From: Corynebacterium comes
Lineage (GTDB): Bacteria; Actinomycetota; Actinomycetes; Mycobacteriales; Mycobacteriaceae
Direction of reading: 5' to 3'
DNA length: 64,000 nt
Assembly (NCBI RefSeq): GCF_009734405.1
Contig: NZ_CP046453.1
Span: 1,426,001 to 1,490,000 of the forward strand
How positions within the stretch are numbered: the stretch's first letter is position 1; each line of letters opens with the position of its first letter. The notes beneath the pieces were generated by a model. That model did no database searches, was not told the origin of the DNA, and saw nothing but the letters and a program-made list of their open reading frames with translations. The translations under genes were made by a program, and so were the position numbers. Positions 10,748-20,548 of this stretch are shown here, piece after piece.

Positions 10748-11722
10748 GTGACTGACATCGTGACCGCCACTGACAACCAACGGACCTCCCGCGGACCTTC
10801 CCTGAAGGTCCAGCGCATCCTGGCCTTCATCCTGTTACTCGCACAAGGTGGCATCACCGTCACCGGTTCCATCGTGCGGGTGACCGGCTCCGGTCTGGGC
10901 TGCGACTCCTGGCCGAACTGCCACGAGGGCTCCCTGGTACCCGTCGCGGGTGCGGCCCCCGCGATCCACCAGGCCATCGAATTCGGCAACCGCCTGCTCA
11001 CCTTCGTGCTCGCCGCGATCGCCATCGCGGTCTTCGTCGCGGTGCTGCGGGCGGGCCGTCGCCGGGAGATCATCGTCTACTCGGTGATCTCCGGCCTGGG
11101 AATCATCCTGCAGGCCGTCATCGGTGGCGTCTCCGTGCTCCTGAACCTCCAGTGGTGGGCGGTCGCCGTGCACTTCCTGCCGTCGATGGTCCTCGTCTGG
11201 ATCGCAGCTCTGCTGTACATGCGCCTGGCCGAACCGGACGGGGGCCAGCCGGTGCGCATGTTCCCGCAGTCCATCCGCACGCTGTCGCTCATCGGTGCCG
11301 TCGCGCTCTCGCTGGTGCTCATCACCGGCACCATGGTGACGGGTGCCGGCGTCCACTCCGGTGACGCAGGCGTGGGCATGGACGGCCGCCTCGACGTGGA
11401 CATCAGGCTCATGGCCTACGTCCATGCCGCGATGATGTACATCTACCTCGCCACGACCCTGCTGCTGACCTGGCTGCTGCGCCGCCGCAAGGCCCCCAGG
11501 GCCGCGCTGCAGACCGCTTATGTGCTGGTCGCGATGATCCTCGTCCAGTGGGCGATCGGCCTGATCCAGTTCTACCTGGGCATCCCGCGCTGGACCATCC
11601 CGGTCCACATCGCCATGTCCTCGGTCGTGGTCGCCTTCTCCGCGTTCCTCTACGCACACGGTCTGCGCCGGGTGGACTCCCGGCCGTCGTCCTCAAAGAG
11701 TGACGCGAACGCAGTGCGGTAG
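10748..11722 (+). CDS. ctaA: Heme A synthase
   Basis: A 324-residue polytopic membrane protein with about eight hydrophobic segments. It oxidises the C8 methyl group of heme O to give heme A for the aa3 cytochrome oxidase. The family motif near the first span is present as VRVTGSGLGCDSWPNC, and conserved histidines follow in the odd spans (HQAIEFGNR, HFLPS, HAAMM). The GTG at 10748 is preferred because a -10 box stands 7 nt upstream. The partner enzyme gene ctaB lies close by on the other strand, beyond qor. Confidence 0.92.
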   Translation: MTDIVTATDNQRTSRGPSLKVQRILAFILLLAQGGITVTGSIVRVTGSGLGCDSWPNCHEGSLVPVAGAAPAIHQAIEFGNRLLTFVLAAIAIAVFVAVLRAGRRREIIVYSVISGLGIILQAVIGGVSVLLNLQWWAVAVHFLPSMVLVWIAALLYMRLAEPDGGQPVRMFPQSIRTLSLIGAVALSLVLITGTMVTGAGVHSGDAGVGMDGRLDVDIRLMAYVHAAMMYIYLATTLLLTWLLRRRKAPRAALQTAYVLVAMILVQWAIGLIQFYLGIPRWTIPVHIAMSSVVVAFSAFLYAHGLRRVDSRPSSSKSDANAVR

Positions 11723-11723
11723 C

Positions 11724-11729
11724 TAGCCT
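11724..11729 (+). promoter_or_regulatory. -10 box TAGCCT of qor (leaderless)
   Basis: TAGCCT stands 7 nt before the ATG at 11737, right after the ctaA stop. No ribosome binding site intervenes. Confidence 0.4.
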
Positions 11730-11736
11730 GGATGCC

Positions 11737-12702
11737 ATGAAGGCAATCCAGATCACCGAAACCGGAGGACCTGAGGTCCTCGTCCTGCGCGACATCGAGG
11801 CGCCGGTCCCGGACGACGACGAAGTGCTTGTCGACGTCCTCGTGGCCGGCGTCAATTTCATCGACACCTACTACCGCGAGGGCGTCTACCACGCCCCCCT
11901 CCCCTTCGTACCGGGCCTGGAGGGTACGGGCCGGGTGGCACACGACCCGCGGGGTGAGATCGCCGCGGGCACCGTCGTCGCCTGGAGCGACGCCTTCGGC
12001 TCCTACGCCGAGCAGGTCTGTGTCCCCCGCGATCGGCTGGTCGCCGTCCCGGAGGGCGTCGCACCGGAGGTCGCGGCCTCCATGCTGCTGCAGGGCATCA
12101 CCGCCCACTACCTCACCAACGGGGTGTACGACCTCAAGGAGGGTGACTCCTGCCTCATCACCGCCGGTGCAGGCGGCGTCGGGCTGCTGGTCACCCAGAT
12201 GGCCGCGGCGAAGGGCGCACGGGTGTTCTCCGTGGTCTCCTCCGACGAGAAGGCGGAGCTGGCCAGGGAGGCCGGCGCCACCGAGGTCTTCCGCTACTCC
12301 GACAACCTCGCCGAGGTCGTGCGCCGCCGCAACGGCGGGGTGGGCGTGGACGTGGTCTACGACGGCGTCGGCAGGGACACCTTCCACGAGTCCCTCGAGG
12401 CCGTCCGCCCCCGAGGCACAGTGGCACTGTTCGGTGCCGCCTCCGGCCCCGTGGAGCCCTTCGACCCGCAGCTGCTGAACACGCACGGCTCCATCTTCCT
12501 CACCCGTCCCTCCATCGGTGCATGGACCTCCGGCGAGGGCGAGTTCCGCATGCGGGCGCAGGCGGTGACGCAGGCGGTCGTCGACGGCACCCTCCGGTTC
12601 CGGATCTCCGGGTCCTATGACCTTTCCGACGCCGCCCAGGCTCACCGTGACCTCCAGGCACGCAGAACCACCGGCTCGATCGTCCTCCACGTGCAGGACT
12701 GA
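11737..12702 (+). CDS. qor: Quinone oxidoreductase (zeta-crystallin-like MDR family)
   Basis: A 321-residue zinc-free medium-chain dehydrogenase. The N-terminal GroES-like domain carries the family phrase GVNFIDTYYREGVY. The cofactor fold begins with LITAGAGGVGLLVTQMA (about residues 141-157), followed by SSDEKAELAREAGA, where a lysine suggests NADPH. Such enzymes reduce quinones by one or two electrons using NADPH. It sits between the two heme A synthesis genes, the same order as in C. glutamicum. The physiological quinone is unknown. Confidence 0.88.
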   Translation: MKAIQITETGGPEVLVLRDIEAPVPDDDEVLVDVLVAGVNFIDTYYREGVYHAPLPFVPGLEGTGRVAHDPRGEIAAGTVVAWSDAFGSYAEQVCVPRDRLVAVPEGVAPEVAASMLLQGITAHYLTNGVYDLKEGDSCLITAGAGGVGLLVTQMAAAKGARVFSVVSSDEKAELAREAGATEVFRYSDNLAEVVRRRNGGVGVDVVYDGVGRDTFHESLEAVRPRGTVALFGAASGPVEPFDPQLLNTHGSIFLTRPSIGAWTSGEGEFRMRAQAVTQAVVDGTLRFRISGSYDLSDAAQAHRDLQARRTTGSIVLHVQD

Positions 12703-12731
12703 CCCGGGAGGACGCGGGATACAGGCGGGAA

Positions 12732-12777
12732 ACAGAATCAACCCCACCGGCGAGGACGCCGGTGGGGTTGATTCTGT
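12732..12777. terminator. Bidirectional hairpin between qor and ctaB
   Basis: A perfect 21-bp inverted repeat (12732-12752 and 12757-12777) with an AGGA loop lies between the convergent stops of qor and ctaB. The ends of the arms are A/T-rich (ACAGAATCA / TGATTCTGT), so a transcript from either side would end its stem in a U-containing tract. It can terminate transcription in both directions. Confidence 0.85.
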
Positions 12778-12790
12778 GTGGAGCAGAGGA

Positions 12791-13723
12791 CTAGAAGAAC
12801 GTGGTGGTCCAGCCCAGCATGGAGCCGATGGTCTCCCAACCGAGGACGGCGTCCACCGACAGGGCGACGAACACCAGCGCCAGGTAGTTGTTCGAGAGGA
12901 TGAACAACTTCAGCGGCTTGACCTGATGGCCCTTCTTGACGTCACTGTGCAGCTTGATCGCCATGATGAGGAAGTAGACGCCACCCAGCAGTGCGCCCGC
13001 CAGGTAGATCCACGAGGCGGCCGGGACGAGGAACAGGGTGGTGATGACGGTGGCCCACGTGTACCAGACGATCTGCCTGGTGACATGGACGGGCTCGCGC
13101 ACGACCGGGAGCATCGGCACGCCGGCCTTCTCGTAGTCGTCGCGGTACTTCATGGCCAGGGCCCAGGTGTGCGGCGGGGTCCAGAAGAAGATGATCATGA
13201 ACAGGACGATCGCCTGCCACCACTGGGCCGGCACGCCCTCCGGCAGGTTGTCGGTGATCACGGCCCAGCCGACCATCACCGGCATACAGCCTGCGGCACC
13301 GCCCCAGATCACGTTCTGCCAGGTCCGACGCTTCAACCACTTGGTGTAGACGTAGACGTAGAACCAGTTCGTCAACACGATGAAGAACGCGGCGAGCCAG
13401 GAGTCGGCCAGCAGACCCAGCCACAGCACCGAGAAGAGGAGCAGCGCCCACGCGAAGATGCTGGCGTTGCGGTTGGACACGGTGTGACGGACCAGCGGCC
13501 TGGCACGGGTGCGGCCCATCTTCTGGTCGATGTCCGAGTCGGCGACCATGTTGAAGGTGTTCGCGGCGGCCGCCCCCATCCAGCCGCCCACCAGGGTGAG
13601 CAGGATCAGGACGATGTTGTTCTCGCCGCGATCGGCCTGCAGCATCGCAGGAATCGTTGCTACGAGGAGCAGCTCAATGACCCTCGGCTTCGTCAGCGCA
13701 ATATAGGCCTTGATTGTCTCCAA
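12791..13723 (-). CDS. ctaB: Protoheme IX farnesyltransferase (heme O synthase)
   Basis: A 310-residue UbiA-family prenyltransferase that adds farnesyl to heme B to make heme O, the substrate of CtaA. The first aspartate-rich motif is NMVADSDID (N-x3-D-x3-D), the second is [13 protein letters not shown]. About nine membrane segments follow the motif spacing of CtaB. The start is probably the TTG at 13721-13723, which has GGAGGA 8 nt upstream; the frame is open to an ATG at 13849, but that part looks noncoding (Pro/Ser/Arg-rich). Confidence 0.88.
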   Translation of the reverse strand: METIKAYIALTKPRVIELLLVATIPAMLQADRGENNIVLILLTLVGGWMGAAAANTFNMVADSDIDQKMGRTRARPLVRHTVSNRNASIFAWALLLFSVLWLGLLADSWLAAFFIVLTNWFYVYVYTKWLKRRTWQNVIWGGAAGCMPVMVGWAVITDNLPEGVPAQWWQAIVLFMIIFFWTPPHTWALAMKYRDDYEKAGVPMLPVVREPVHVTRQIVWYTWATVITTLFLVPAASWIYLAGALLGGVYFLIMAIKLHSDVKKGHQVKPLKLFILSNNYLALVFVALSVDAVLGWETIGSMLGWTTTFF

Positions 13724-14031
13724 GGGAAAGTTCCTCCAACGGCAGGTGTGTGAAAAGACATGTGGCGCGCGATTGTTGTCGCGTCTACCAGGACTGGTCG
13801 GATTCGGTGACGGGAAAGTTCCCTGCCCCGAAAAATCCAGCCCTCCCATCCTACCGTCCGCCCGTGCCCGCCCGACAATCCACCACCCGGTGGCTGCAAC
13901 TTCCTGGGCCGGGACCCAAGGAGTTCAAAGAAGTCACTAAGGTGGAGAGGGATCTGGTCCCCGGTGCGCGTGCACCGGGTCCTACGCCACCAGAACTCCT
14001 TGACGATCAACTTGAAGTGAGGATCCCCATC
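13724..14031. other. Divergent ctaB-tkt control region
   Basis: No gene is seen in these 308 bases. On the minus strand TAGGAT (13848-13853) is a candidate -10 for ctaB with a 124-nt leader. An 11-bp sequence GGGAAAGTTCC occurs twice in direct orientation, at 13724-13734 and 13812-13822; the second copy extends to a near-palindrome GGGAAAGTTCCC. On the plus strand TAAGGT (13938-13943) is a possible -10 for tkt. A hairpin lies at 13960-13979. Confidence 0.5.
13960..13979 (+). other. Hairpin in the tkt leader
   Basis: CCCGGTGC and GCACCGGG form an 8-bp GC-rich stem with a GCGT loop, 52 nt before the tkt start. If transcription starts near 13950 it would lie at the 5' end of the mRNA and could stabilise it. 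No T-tract follows, so it is not a typical terminator. Confidence 0.4.
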
Positions 14032-16131
14032 GTGACCCTGTCGCCCGACCTGCAGGCCCTGACGGAACGCCGCTACCCCTCCGACTGGACGGACACCGAC
14101 ACCCGTGCCGTAGACACCGTCCGTGTCCTGGCCGCTGATGCTGTCCAGAACGTCGGCTCGGGCCACCCGGGTACCGCGATGTCCCTGGCTCCCCTGGCCT
14201 ACACCCTGTATCAGCGTGTCCTGGACCATGATCCCAACGACACCGGCTGGGTCGGCCGCGACCGCTTCATCCTGTCGTGCGGCCACACGTCACTCACCCA
14301 GTACATCCAGCTCTACCTCGGTGGCTTCGGCCTCGAGATGGATGATCTCAAGGCGCTGCGCTCCTGGGACTCCCTGACCCCGGGTCACCCGGAGGTCCAC
14401 CACACCCGTGGCGTCGAGATGACCACCGGTCCGCTGGGCCAGGGTCTGGCCTCCGCAGTGGGCATGGCCATGGCGGCACGCCGCGAGCGCGGTCTCTTCG
14501 ACCCGGAGACTCCCGCCGGCGAGTCCCCCTTCGACCACTTCATCTACGTGATCGCCTCCGACGGTGACCTGCAGGAGGGCGTGACCTCCGAGGCGTCGTC
14601 GCTGGCAGGGACCCAGCAGCTGGGCAACCTCATCGTCTTCTGGGATGACAACCGCATCTCCATCGAGGACGACACCCAGATCGCCTTCACCGAGGACGTC
14701 GTCGCCCGCTACGCCGCCTACGGCTGGCAGACCATCGAGGTCGAGGGCGGCGAGGACGTCGCGGCCATCGAAGCCGCCGTCGTCGCAGCCAAGGCCGAGA
14801 CCGGGCGTCCGACCTTCATCCGCGTGCGTACCGTCATCGCCCACCCGGCGCCCAACGCCCAGAACACCGGCGCCTCCCACGGCGCCGCCCTGGGTGCCGA
14901 GGAGGTCGCCGCAACCAAGGAGATCCTCGGCTTCGACCCGGCCGTCAACTTCCACATCGACGACGAGGTGCTCGCCCACACCCGCAAACTGGGGGAACGT
15001 GGCGCTGAGAAGCACGCGGAGTGGCAGAAGAAGTTCGACGCCTGGGCCGCCGCGAACCCGGAGGCGAAGCAGCTCTTCGACCGCGCCACCGCCCGCGAGC
15101 TGCCGGAGGGTCTGGCCGCGGCCATGCCGACCTGGGACGCCGATGAGAAGGGCGTCGCCACGCGAAAGGCCTCGGAGGCTGCCCTGCAGGCTCTCGGCGG
15201 GCTCATGCCCGAGTTGTGGGGCGGCTCCGCCGACCTCGCCGGCTCCAACAACACCGTGATCAAGGGCTCCCCGTCCTTCGGTCCGAAGCAGATCTCCACC
15301 GACACCTGGTCCGCTGAGCCCCACGGCCGCAACCTGCACTTCGGTATCCGCGAGCACGCCATGGGATCCATCCTCAACGGCATGGCCCTGCACGGCCCCA
15401 CCCGTCCCTACGGCGGCACCTTCCTCATCTTCTCCGACTACATGCGCCCGGCGGTCCGCCTCGGTGCGTTGATGAAGTCCGACGTCTACTACGTGTGGAC
15501 CCACGACTCCATCGGCCTCGGCGAGGACGGTCCGACCCACCAGCCGGTGGAGACCCTCGCGGCTCTGCGCGCCATCCCGGGTCTGTCAATCATCCGCCCG
15601 GCCGACGCCAACGAGACCGCCCAGGCATGGGCCGCGGCGCTCGAGTACAAGGAGTCCCCGAAGGGCCTGGCCCTGACCCGCCAGAACGTGCCTGTTCTCG
15701 AGGGAACCAAGGAGAAGGCCGCCGAGGGCGTCCGCCGCGGTGGCTACGTCCTGGTCGAGGGCTCCAAGCAGACCCCGGACGTCATCCTCATGGGCACCGG
15801 TTCCGAGGTCCAGCTGGCCGTCGAGGCAGCGAAGACCCTCGAGGCCGAGGGCGTGGCCTCCCGCGTCGTCTCCATGCCGTGCGTGGAGTGGTTCCTGGAG
15901 CAGGACTCCGACTACCGCGAGTCCGTGCTGCCGTCCGCCGTCCAGGCCCGCGTCTCCGTCGAGGCCGGCATCGCCATGTCGTGGCACCAGTTCACCGGCA
16001 CCGCCGGCCGCAACGTGTCCCTGGAGCACTTCGGCGCCTCCGCCGACTACCAGAAGCTCTTCGAGGAGTTCGGCATCACCGCCGCCGCAGTGGTCGAGGC
16101 CGCCCGCGACTCCATCAACGCCGCACAGTAA
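14032..16131 (+). CDS. tkt: Transketolase
   Basis: A 699-residue thiamine-diphosphate enzyme of the nonoxidative pentose phosphate pathway; it moves two-carbon units between sugar phosphates. The TPP-binding region is SDGDLQEG followed by DDNRISIED. An early GSGHPGTAMSLAP and the central HFGIREHAMGSI with GLGEDGPTHQPVE (active-site His) are diagnostic, and the length agrees with the family. The GTG at 14032 follows GTGAGGA. It heads the operon tkt-tal-zwf-opcA-pgl, as in C. glutamicum. Confidence 0.96.
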   Translation: MTLSPDLQALTERRYPSDWTDTDTRAVDTVRVLAADAVQNVGSGHPGTAMSLAPLAYTLYQRVLDHDPNDTGWVGRDRFILSCGHTSLTQYIQLYLGGFGLEMDDLKALRSWDSLTPGHPEVHHTRGVEMTTGPLGQGLASAVGMAMAARRERGLFDPETPAGESPFDHFIYVIASDGDLQEGVTSEASSLAGTQQLGNLIVFWDDNRISIEDDTQIAFTEDVVARYAAYGWQTIEVEGGEDVAAIEAAVVAAKAETGRPTFIRVRTVIAHPAPNAQNTGASHGAALGAEEVAATKEILGFDPAVNFHIDDEVLAHTRKLGERGAEKHAEWQKKFDAWAAANPEAKQLFDRATARELPEGLAAAMPTWDADEKGVATRKASEAALQALGGLMPELWGGSADLAGSNNTVIKGSPSFGPKQISTDTWSAEPHGRNLHFGIREHAMGSILNGMALHGPTRPYGGTFLIFSDYMRPAVRLGALMKSDVYYVWTHDSIGLGEDGPTHQPVETLAALRAIPGLSIIRPADANETAQAWAAALEYKESPKGLALTRQNVPVLEGTKEKAAEGVRRGGYVLVEGSKQTPDVILMGTGSEVQLAVEAAKTLEAEGVASRVVSMPCVEWFLEQDSDYRESVLPSAVQARVSVEAGIAMSWHQFTGTAGRNVSLEHFGASADYQKLFEEFGITAAAVVEAARDSINAAQ

Positions 16132-16164
16132 TCGCACACCCATCCACAAGTAAAGGACACAAGC

Positions 16165-17244
16165 ATGACCCACATTGACGAGCTCGCCTCGCTGGGCACC
16201 TCCACCTGGCTGGATGACCTCTCCCGCGAACGCATCACCTCCGGCAACCTCCAGCAGATCATCGACTCGAAGTCCGTCGTCGGCGTCACCACCAACCCCT
16301 CGATCTTCGCCGCCGCGATGTCCTCCGGCGACGCCTACGACGAGCAGATCGCCGCCCTCAAGGAGGCCGGTGCAGCCGTCGACGAGGCCGTCTACGCCAT
16401 GACCATCGACGACGTCCGTGACGCCTGCGACATTCTCATGCCGATCTACGAGGCCACCGGTGGCCGGGACGGCCGCGTCTCCATCGAGGTTGACCCGCGG
16501 ATCTCCGCCGACCACGACGCCACCATCTCCCAGGCACGCCAGCTGTGGAGCCGCGTCGACCGCCCCAACGTCATGATCAAGATCCCGGCCACCGCCGATT
16601 CCATCCCGGCGATCACCGACGCCCTGGCAGAGGGCATCTCCGTCAACGTCACACTGATCTTCTCGGTCGCCCGCTACCGCGAGGTCATCGCCGCGTACCG
16701 CACGGGCGTGCAGAAGGCCGCAGAGGCCGGCGTGGACGTCTCGAAGATCCGCTCCGTCGCCTCCTTCTTCGTCTCGCGTCTCGACGTCGAGGTGGATCGC
16801 CGCCTCGAGGAGATCGGCACCGAGGAGGCCCTCGCACTGCGCGGCAAGGCGGGCGTGGCCAACGCCCGACGTGCCTACGCCGTCTTCCAGGAGATCGGTG
16901 GCAGGGACCTGCCGGAGGGCAGCAACCTGCAGCGTCCCCTGTGGGCATCCACCGGCGTGAAGAACCCGAACTACCCGGCGACCCTCTACGTCACCGAGCT
17001 GGCGGGCCCGGACACAGTCAACACCATGCCCGAGCCGACCATCGACGCCGTCCTCGAACAGGGCGGCCTCCACGGCGACACCCTCACCGGCACCTCGGAA
17101 GAAGCCCAGAAGGTCTTCGAGCAGCTGGTCGCGGTGGGCATCGACATGGACGACGTGTTCGAGGTGCTGGAGCGGGAGGGCGTCGAGAAGTTCGTCGCCT
17201 CCTGGTCAGAGCTCCTGGACTCCATGGCCACCCAGCTGCAGTAA
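16165..17244 (+). CDS. tal: Transaldolase
   Basis: A 359-residue (long, actinobacterial-type) transaldolase that transfers dihydroxyacetone units between sugar phosphates. The Schiff-base lysine is K139 in NVMIKIPAT. The N-terminal phrase [11 protein letters not shown] and the following aspartate-rich loop are also typical. AAAGGA lies 8 nt before the ATG. It is the second gene of the pentose phosphate operon, 33 nt after tkt. Confidence 0.96.
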   Translation: MTHIDELASLGTSTWLDDLSRERITSGNLQQIIDSKSVVGVTTNPSIFAAAMSSGDAYDEQIAALKEAGAAVDEAVYAMTIDDVRDACDILMPIYEATGGRDGRVSIEVDPRISADHDATISQARQLWSRVDRPNVMIKIPATADSIPAITDALAEGISVNVTLIFSVARYREVIAAYRTGVQKAAEAGVDVSKIRSVASFFVSRLDVEVDRRLEEIGTEEALALRGKAGVANARRAYAVFQEIGGRDLPEGSNLQRPLWASTGVKNPNYPATLYVTELAGPDTVNTMPEPTIDAVLEQGGLHGDTLTGTSEEAQKVFEQLVAVGIDMDDVFEVLEREGVEKFVASWSELLDSMATQLQ

Positions 17245-17281
17245 CAACCGGTACTCCCCCCACCGAAAAGGACGAACGCGC

Positions 17282-18826
17282 ATGCCCCTGCCCGTAACCG
17301 ACACCGACGCCTGGGTCAATCCCCTCCGCGCCATCGAGGACAAACGGCTGCCCCGGATCGCCGGCCCCTCCGGCATGGTGATCTTCGGCGTCACCGGTGA
17401 CCTGGCGCGCAAGAAGCTGCTGCCGGCCATCTACGATCTGGCCAACCGCGGTCTCCTGCCCGCCGGATTCACCCTCATCGGTTTCGGGCGGCGGGCCTGG
17501 CGCAAGTCCGAGTTCGAGGACTACGTGCGCCAGGCCGTCGAGGCCGGAGCCCGCACCAAGTTCCGCGAGCACGTGTGGGAGCGCCTCGCCGAGGGCATGC
17601 ACTTCGTGGAGGGAAACTTCGACGACGACGGATTCGACCGGCTGGCGGAGATGCTCACGGAAATGGACGCCACCCGCGGCACAGCCGGCAACTGGGCGTT
17701 CTACCTGTCGGTCCCGCCGGACTACTTCACCGCCGTCTGCCACCAGCTCCAGCGTTCCGGACTCGCGGAGGCGGGCGAGAACTCATGGCGCAGGGTGATC
17801 ATCGAAAAGCCCTTCGGCCACGACCAGGAGACCGCCCGCGAACTCAACCGCGTGGTCAACGCTGTTTTCCCCGAGGAGTCGGTGTTCCGCATCGACCACT
17901 ACCTGGGCAAGGAGACGGTGCAGAACATCCTTGCCCTGCGCTTCGCCAACCAGCTGTTCGACCCCCTGTGGAACGCCCATTACGTCGACCACGTGCAGAT
18001 CACCATGGCGGAGGACATCGGCCTGGGAGGACGAGCGGGCTACTACGACGGCATCGGCGCCGCCCGCGACGTCATGCAGAACCACCTCATCCAGCTCCTG
18101 GCCCTGGTGGCCATGGAGGAGCCGGTTGCCTTCGACCCGACCGAGCTGCAGGCGGAGAAGGTCAAGGTGCTGCGCGCCACCAACCCGGTGTACCCGCTGA
18201 ACCGGACCACGGCCCGCGGTCAGTACGCCGCCGGCTGGCAGGGCTCCCACAAGGTCAGAAGCCTGCGGGAGGAGGAGGGTTTCGACCCCAACTCCACCAC
18301 CGAGACCTACGCGGCGTGCACCCTGGAGATCAATTCCCGCCGCTGGGCAGGCGTGCCCTTCTACCTGCGCACCGGCAAACGCCTGGGTCGCCGGGTCACC
18401 GAGATCGCCCTGGTGTTCAAAGAAGCGCCGCACCAGCCCTTCCTCGCGGGGCAGACGTCCTCCCTGGGCAAGAACGCCATCGTCATCCGTGTGCAGCCGG
18501 ACGAGGGCGTCCTCATGCGCTTCGGCTCCAAGGTGCCGGGATCCGCGATGGAGGTCCGTGACGTGAACATGGACTTCTCCTACTCGGAGGCCTTCACCGA
18601 GCAATCCCCCGAGGCTTATGAGCGCCTCATCCTTGATGCGCTCCTCGATGAATCCAGCCTCTTCCCCACCAACGAGGAAGTCGAGCTGTCCTGGGCCATC
18701 CTGGATCCGATCCTGGACTACTGGGCGGAGAACGGACAGCCCGAGGAGTACCCGGCAGGCACCTGGGGCCCCGCGAGTGCAGACAAGATGCTGGAACGCA
18801 CCGGCCGTTCCTGGCGACGCCCCTAG
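17282..18826 (+). CDS. zwf: Glucose-6-phosphate 1-dehydrogenase
   Basis: A 514-residue enzyme that oxidises glucose 6-phosphate to 6-phosphogluconolactone with NADP. The nucleotide-binding motif is FGVTGDLARKKLLPA near residue 40. The substrate-binding active site RIDHYLGKE spans residues 203-211. The ATG at 17282 has AAAAGGA 8 nt upstream. In corynebacteria the active enzyme is a complex with OpcA, whose gene follows after 20 nt. Confidence 0.97.
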   Translation: MPLPVTDTDAWVNPLRAIEDKRLPRIAGPSGMVIFGVTGDLARKKLLPAIYDLANRGLLPAGFTLIGFGRRAWRKSEFEDYVRQAVEAGARTKFREHVWERLAEGMHFVEGNFDDDGFDRLAEMLTEMDATRGTAGNWAFYLSVPPDYFTAVCHQLQRSGLAEAGENSWRRVIIEKPFGHDQETARELNRVVNAVFPEESVFRIDHYLGKETVQNILALRFANQLFDPLWNAHYVDHVQITMAEDIGLGGRAGYYDGIGAARDVMQNHLIQLLALVAMEEPVAFDPTELQAEKVKVLRATNPVYPLNRTTARGQYAAGWQGSHKVRSLREEEGFDPNSTTETYAACTLEINSRRWAGVPFYLRTGKRLGRRVTEIALVFKEAPHQPFLAGQTSSLGKNAIVIRVQPDEGVLMRFGSKVPGSAMEVRDVNMDFSYSEAFTEQSPEAYERLILDALLDESSLFPTNEEVELSWAILDPILDYWAENGQPEEYPAGTWGPASADKMLERTGRSWRRP

Positions 18827-18846
18827 ACCAGCTCAGAAAGGCCCCC

Positions 18847-19773
18847 ATGATCATCACCATGCCGGACACCGACACCCGCAGCATCGCCGCCAGCCTGCTC
18901 AAGGCCCGGGAGAGCAACTCCCAGACAACCGGGCGCGTACTCACCCTCATCGTCGTCGCAGCGCTGGACGACGACGTCGACCACATCATCTCCGTCACCC
19001 GTGACGCCTCACACGAACACCCCGCCCGTGTGCTGGTGCTGCTCACCGGCAGCGGGGACAGCGAACCGCATCTCGACGCAGAGGTGCGCGTCGGCGGGCA
19101 CGCCGGCGCCTCGGAAATGGTCATCATGCGCATCACCGGCGAGATGGTCGATCACCTCGCCGCGCTGGTCACCCCGTTGTTGCTTCCCGACACCCCGGTC
19201 GTCGCCTGGTGGCCCACCACCGCACCGGAGAACCCCTCGGCCCACCCCCTCGGCAGGCTCGCCCAACGCCGCATCACCAACGCGGACCACTGCGCCACCG
19301 ACGACATCCTGGCCCGTCTGCGCGACGCCTACGCCCCGGGCGACTCGGACATGGTGTGGTCGAAGATCACCGGCTGGCGCGGCATCGTCACCTCCTCGCT
19401 GGACAGGCATCCGCAGGAGCCGGTCGAGGCGGCCACCCTGACCGGTCCGGCGCATGAGCCTTCCATCGACATCGCGGCCGGCTGGTTGGCGGACCGCCTC
19501 GGGGTGCCCGTCACCCGGGTGGTGTGCGAGCCGGGCGACAATCCCCGCCTCTTCCCCATCCGCTCCCTGCGCTTCGACCGCGCCTCCGGCCCGCTCACCG
19601 TCGAGGTCATCGACCACCGCACCGTGCGCGTCGACCTGCCCGGCAGCCCAGACTCCCTCGTGGCGATGAACGCGCGTTCCGACGCCGACTGCATCGCCGA
19701 GGAGCTGCGTCACCTGGACCCCGATCTCGCCTACGCCAATGCACTGCGCGGCCTGACCCGCGTCCAGCGCTGA
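18847..19773 (+). CDS. opcA: OpcA, glucose-6-phosphate dehydrogenase assembly protein
   Basis: A 308-residue OpcA-family protein, needed for full activity of G6PDH in actinobacteria and cyanobacteria. Typical stretches are LLLPDTPVVAWWPTTAP (about 115-131) and the C-terminal DLAYANAL. Its position directly between zwf and pgl confirms the call. AAAGG lies 6 nt before the ATG. It has no known catalytic activity of its own. Confidence 0.94.
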   Translation: MIITMPDTDTRSIAASLLKARESNSQTTGRVLTLIVVAALDDDVDHIISVTRDASHEHPARVLVLLTGSGDSEPHLDAEVRVGGHAGASEMVIMRITGEMVDHLAALVTPLLLPDTPVVAWWPTTAPENPSAHPLGRLAQRRITNADHCATDDILARLRDAYAPGDSDMVWSKITGWRGIVTSSLDRHPQEPVEAATLTGPAHEPSIDIAAGWLADRLGVPVTRVVCEPGDNPRLFPIRSLRFDRASGPLTVEVIDHRTVRVDLPGSPDSLVAMNARSDADCIAEELRHLDPDLAYANALRGLTRVQR

Positions 19774-19790
19774 CACCAGTGAAGGAACAC

Positions 19791-20525
19791 ATGGTCTCCA
19801 TCCGTCGCCCTGACACCCTGTCCACCCTCGTCGAGCAGGCGGCGACCTCGCTCGTCGACGTCGTCTCCTCCCTCCAGACCACCGGCCTCGGCCGCCACCG
19901 TGACGGCGTGGCCCGGATCGTCCTGACCGGCGGGGGCGCAGGAATCGGCCTCCTCCAGCGGGTCCGTGAGCTGGAGGACGCAGATCCCCGCGTCGACTGG
20001 TCCCGCGTCCACGTCTTCTTCGGTGACGAACGTAACGTGCCCGTCACCCACGAGGACTCCAACGAGGGCCAGGCCCGCCGGGCGCTGCTCGACCATGTGG
20101 ACATCCCCGAGGAGAACATTCACGGCTACGGCCTGGGCCAGGTGGCGATGTGGGAGGCCGCCGACTCCTACCAGGACACGATCAACCGGATCGCACCGGA
20201 GGGCTTCGACATCCATCTGCTGGGCATGGGCCATGAGGGCCACATCAACTCGCTCTTCCCCCACACCGATGCGGTTGCCGAGTCCGAGCGTCTGGTCATC
20301 GCCATCACCGACTCCCCCAAGCCGCCGGCCGAGCGCGTCACCCTGACGCTGCCGGCGGTGCACCGCGCAGAGCAGGTCTGGCTGCTGGTGTCCGGGGCGA
20401 ACAAGGCGGAGGCCGCCGCCCATGTCGTGGCCGGTTCCAACCCTGCGGACTGGCCCGCCGCCGGCGCCAGGGGTATGGAGGAGACCGTCCTCTATCTCAC
20501 CGACGACGCCGCAGGTCTCCTCTAG
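19791..20525 (+). CDS. pgl: 6-phosphogluconolactonase
   Basis: A 244-residue sugar-phosphate isomerase-fold lactonase that hydrolyses 6-phosphogluconolactone, the product of Zwf. Family motifs visible are IVLTGGGAGIGLL, VHVFFGDERNVP and LLGMGHEGHINSLFPH (the active-site histidine region). The ATG at 19791, with AAGGA 4 nt upstream, gives the usual length; the open frame extends back into opcA only as a shadow. It is the last gene of the operon. Confidence 0.94.
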   Translation: MVSIRRPDTLSTLVEQAATSLVDVVSSLQTTGLGRHRDGVARIVLTGGGAGIGLLQRVRELEDADPRVDWSRVHVFFGDERNVPVTHEDSNEGQARRALLDHVDIPEENIHGYGLGQVAMWEAADSYQDTINRIAPEGFDIHLLGMGHEGHINSLFPHTDAVAESERLVIAITDSPKPPAERVTLTLPAVHRAEQVWLLVSGANKAEAAAHVVAGSNPADWPAAGARGMEETVLYLTDDAAGLL

Positions 20526-20548
20526 TTCGGCGCCCATCAAGACGGGAG

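Noticed and set aside
12732..12777. Terminal inverted repeat of a mobile element
   Set aside because: The two arms face each other over a 4-base loop with no transposase or target duplication; position between convergent stops fits a terminator.
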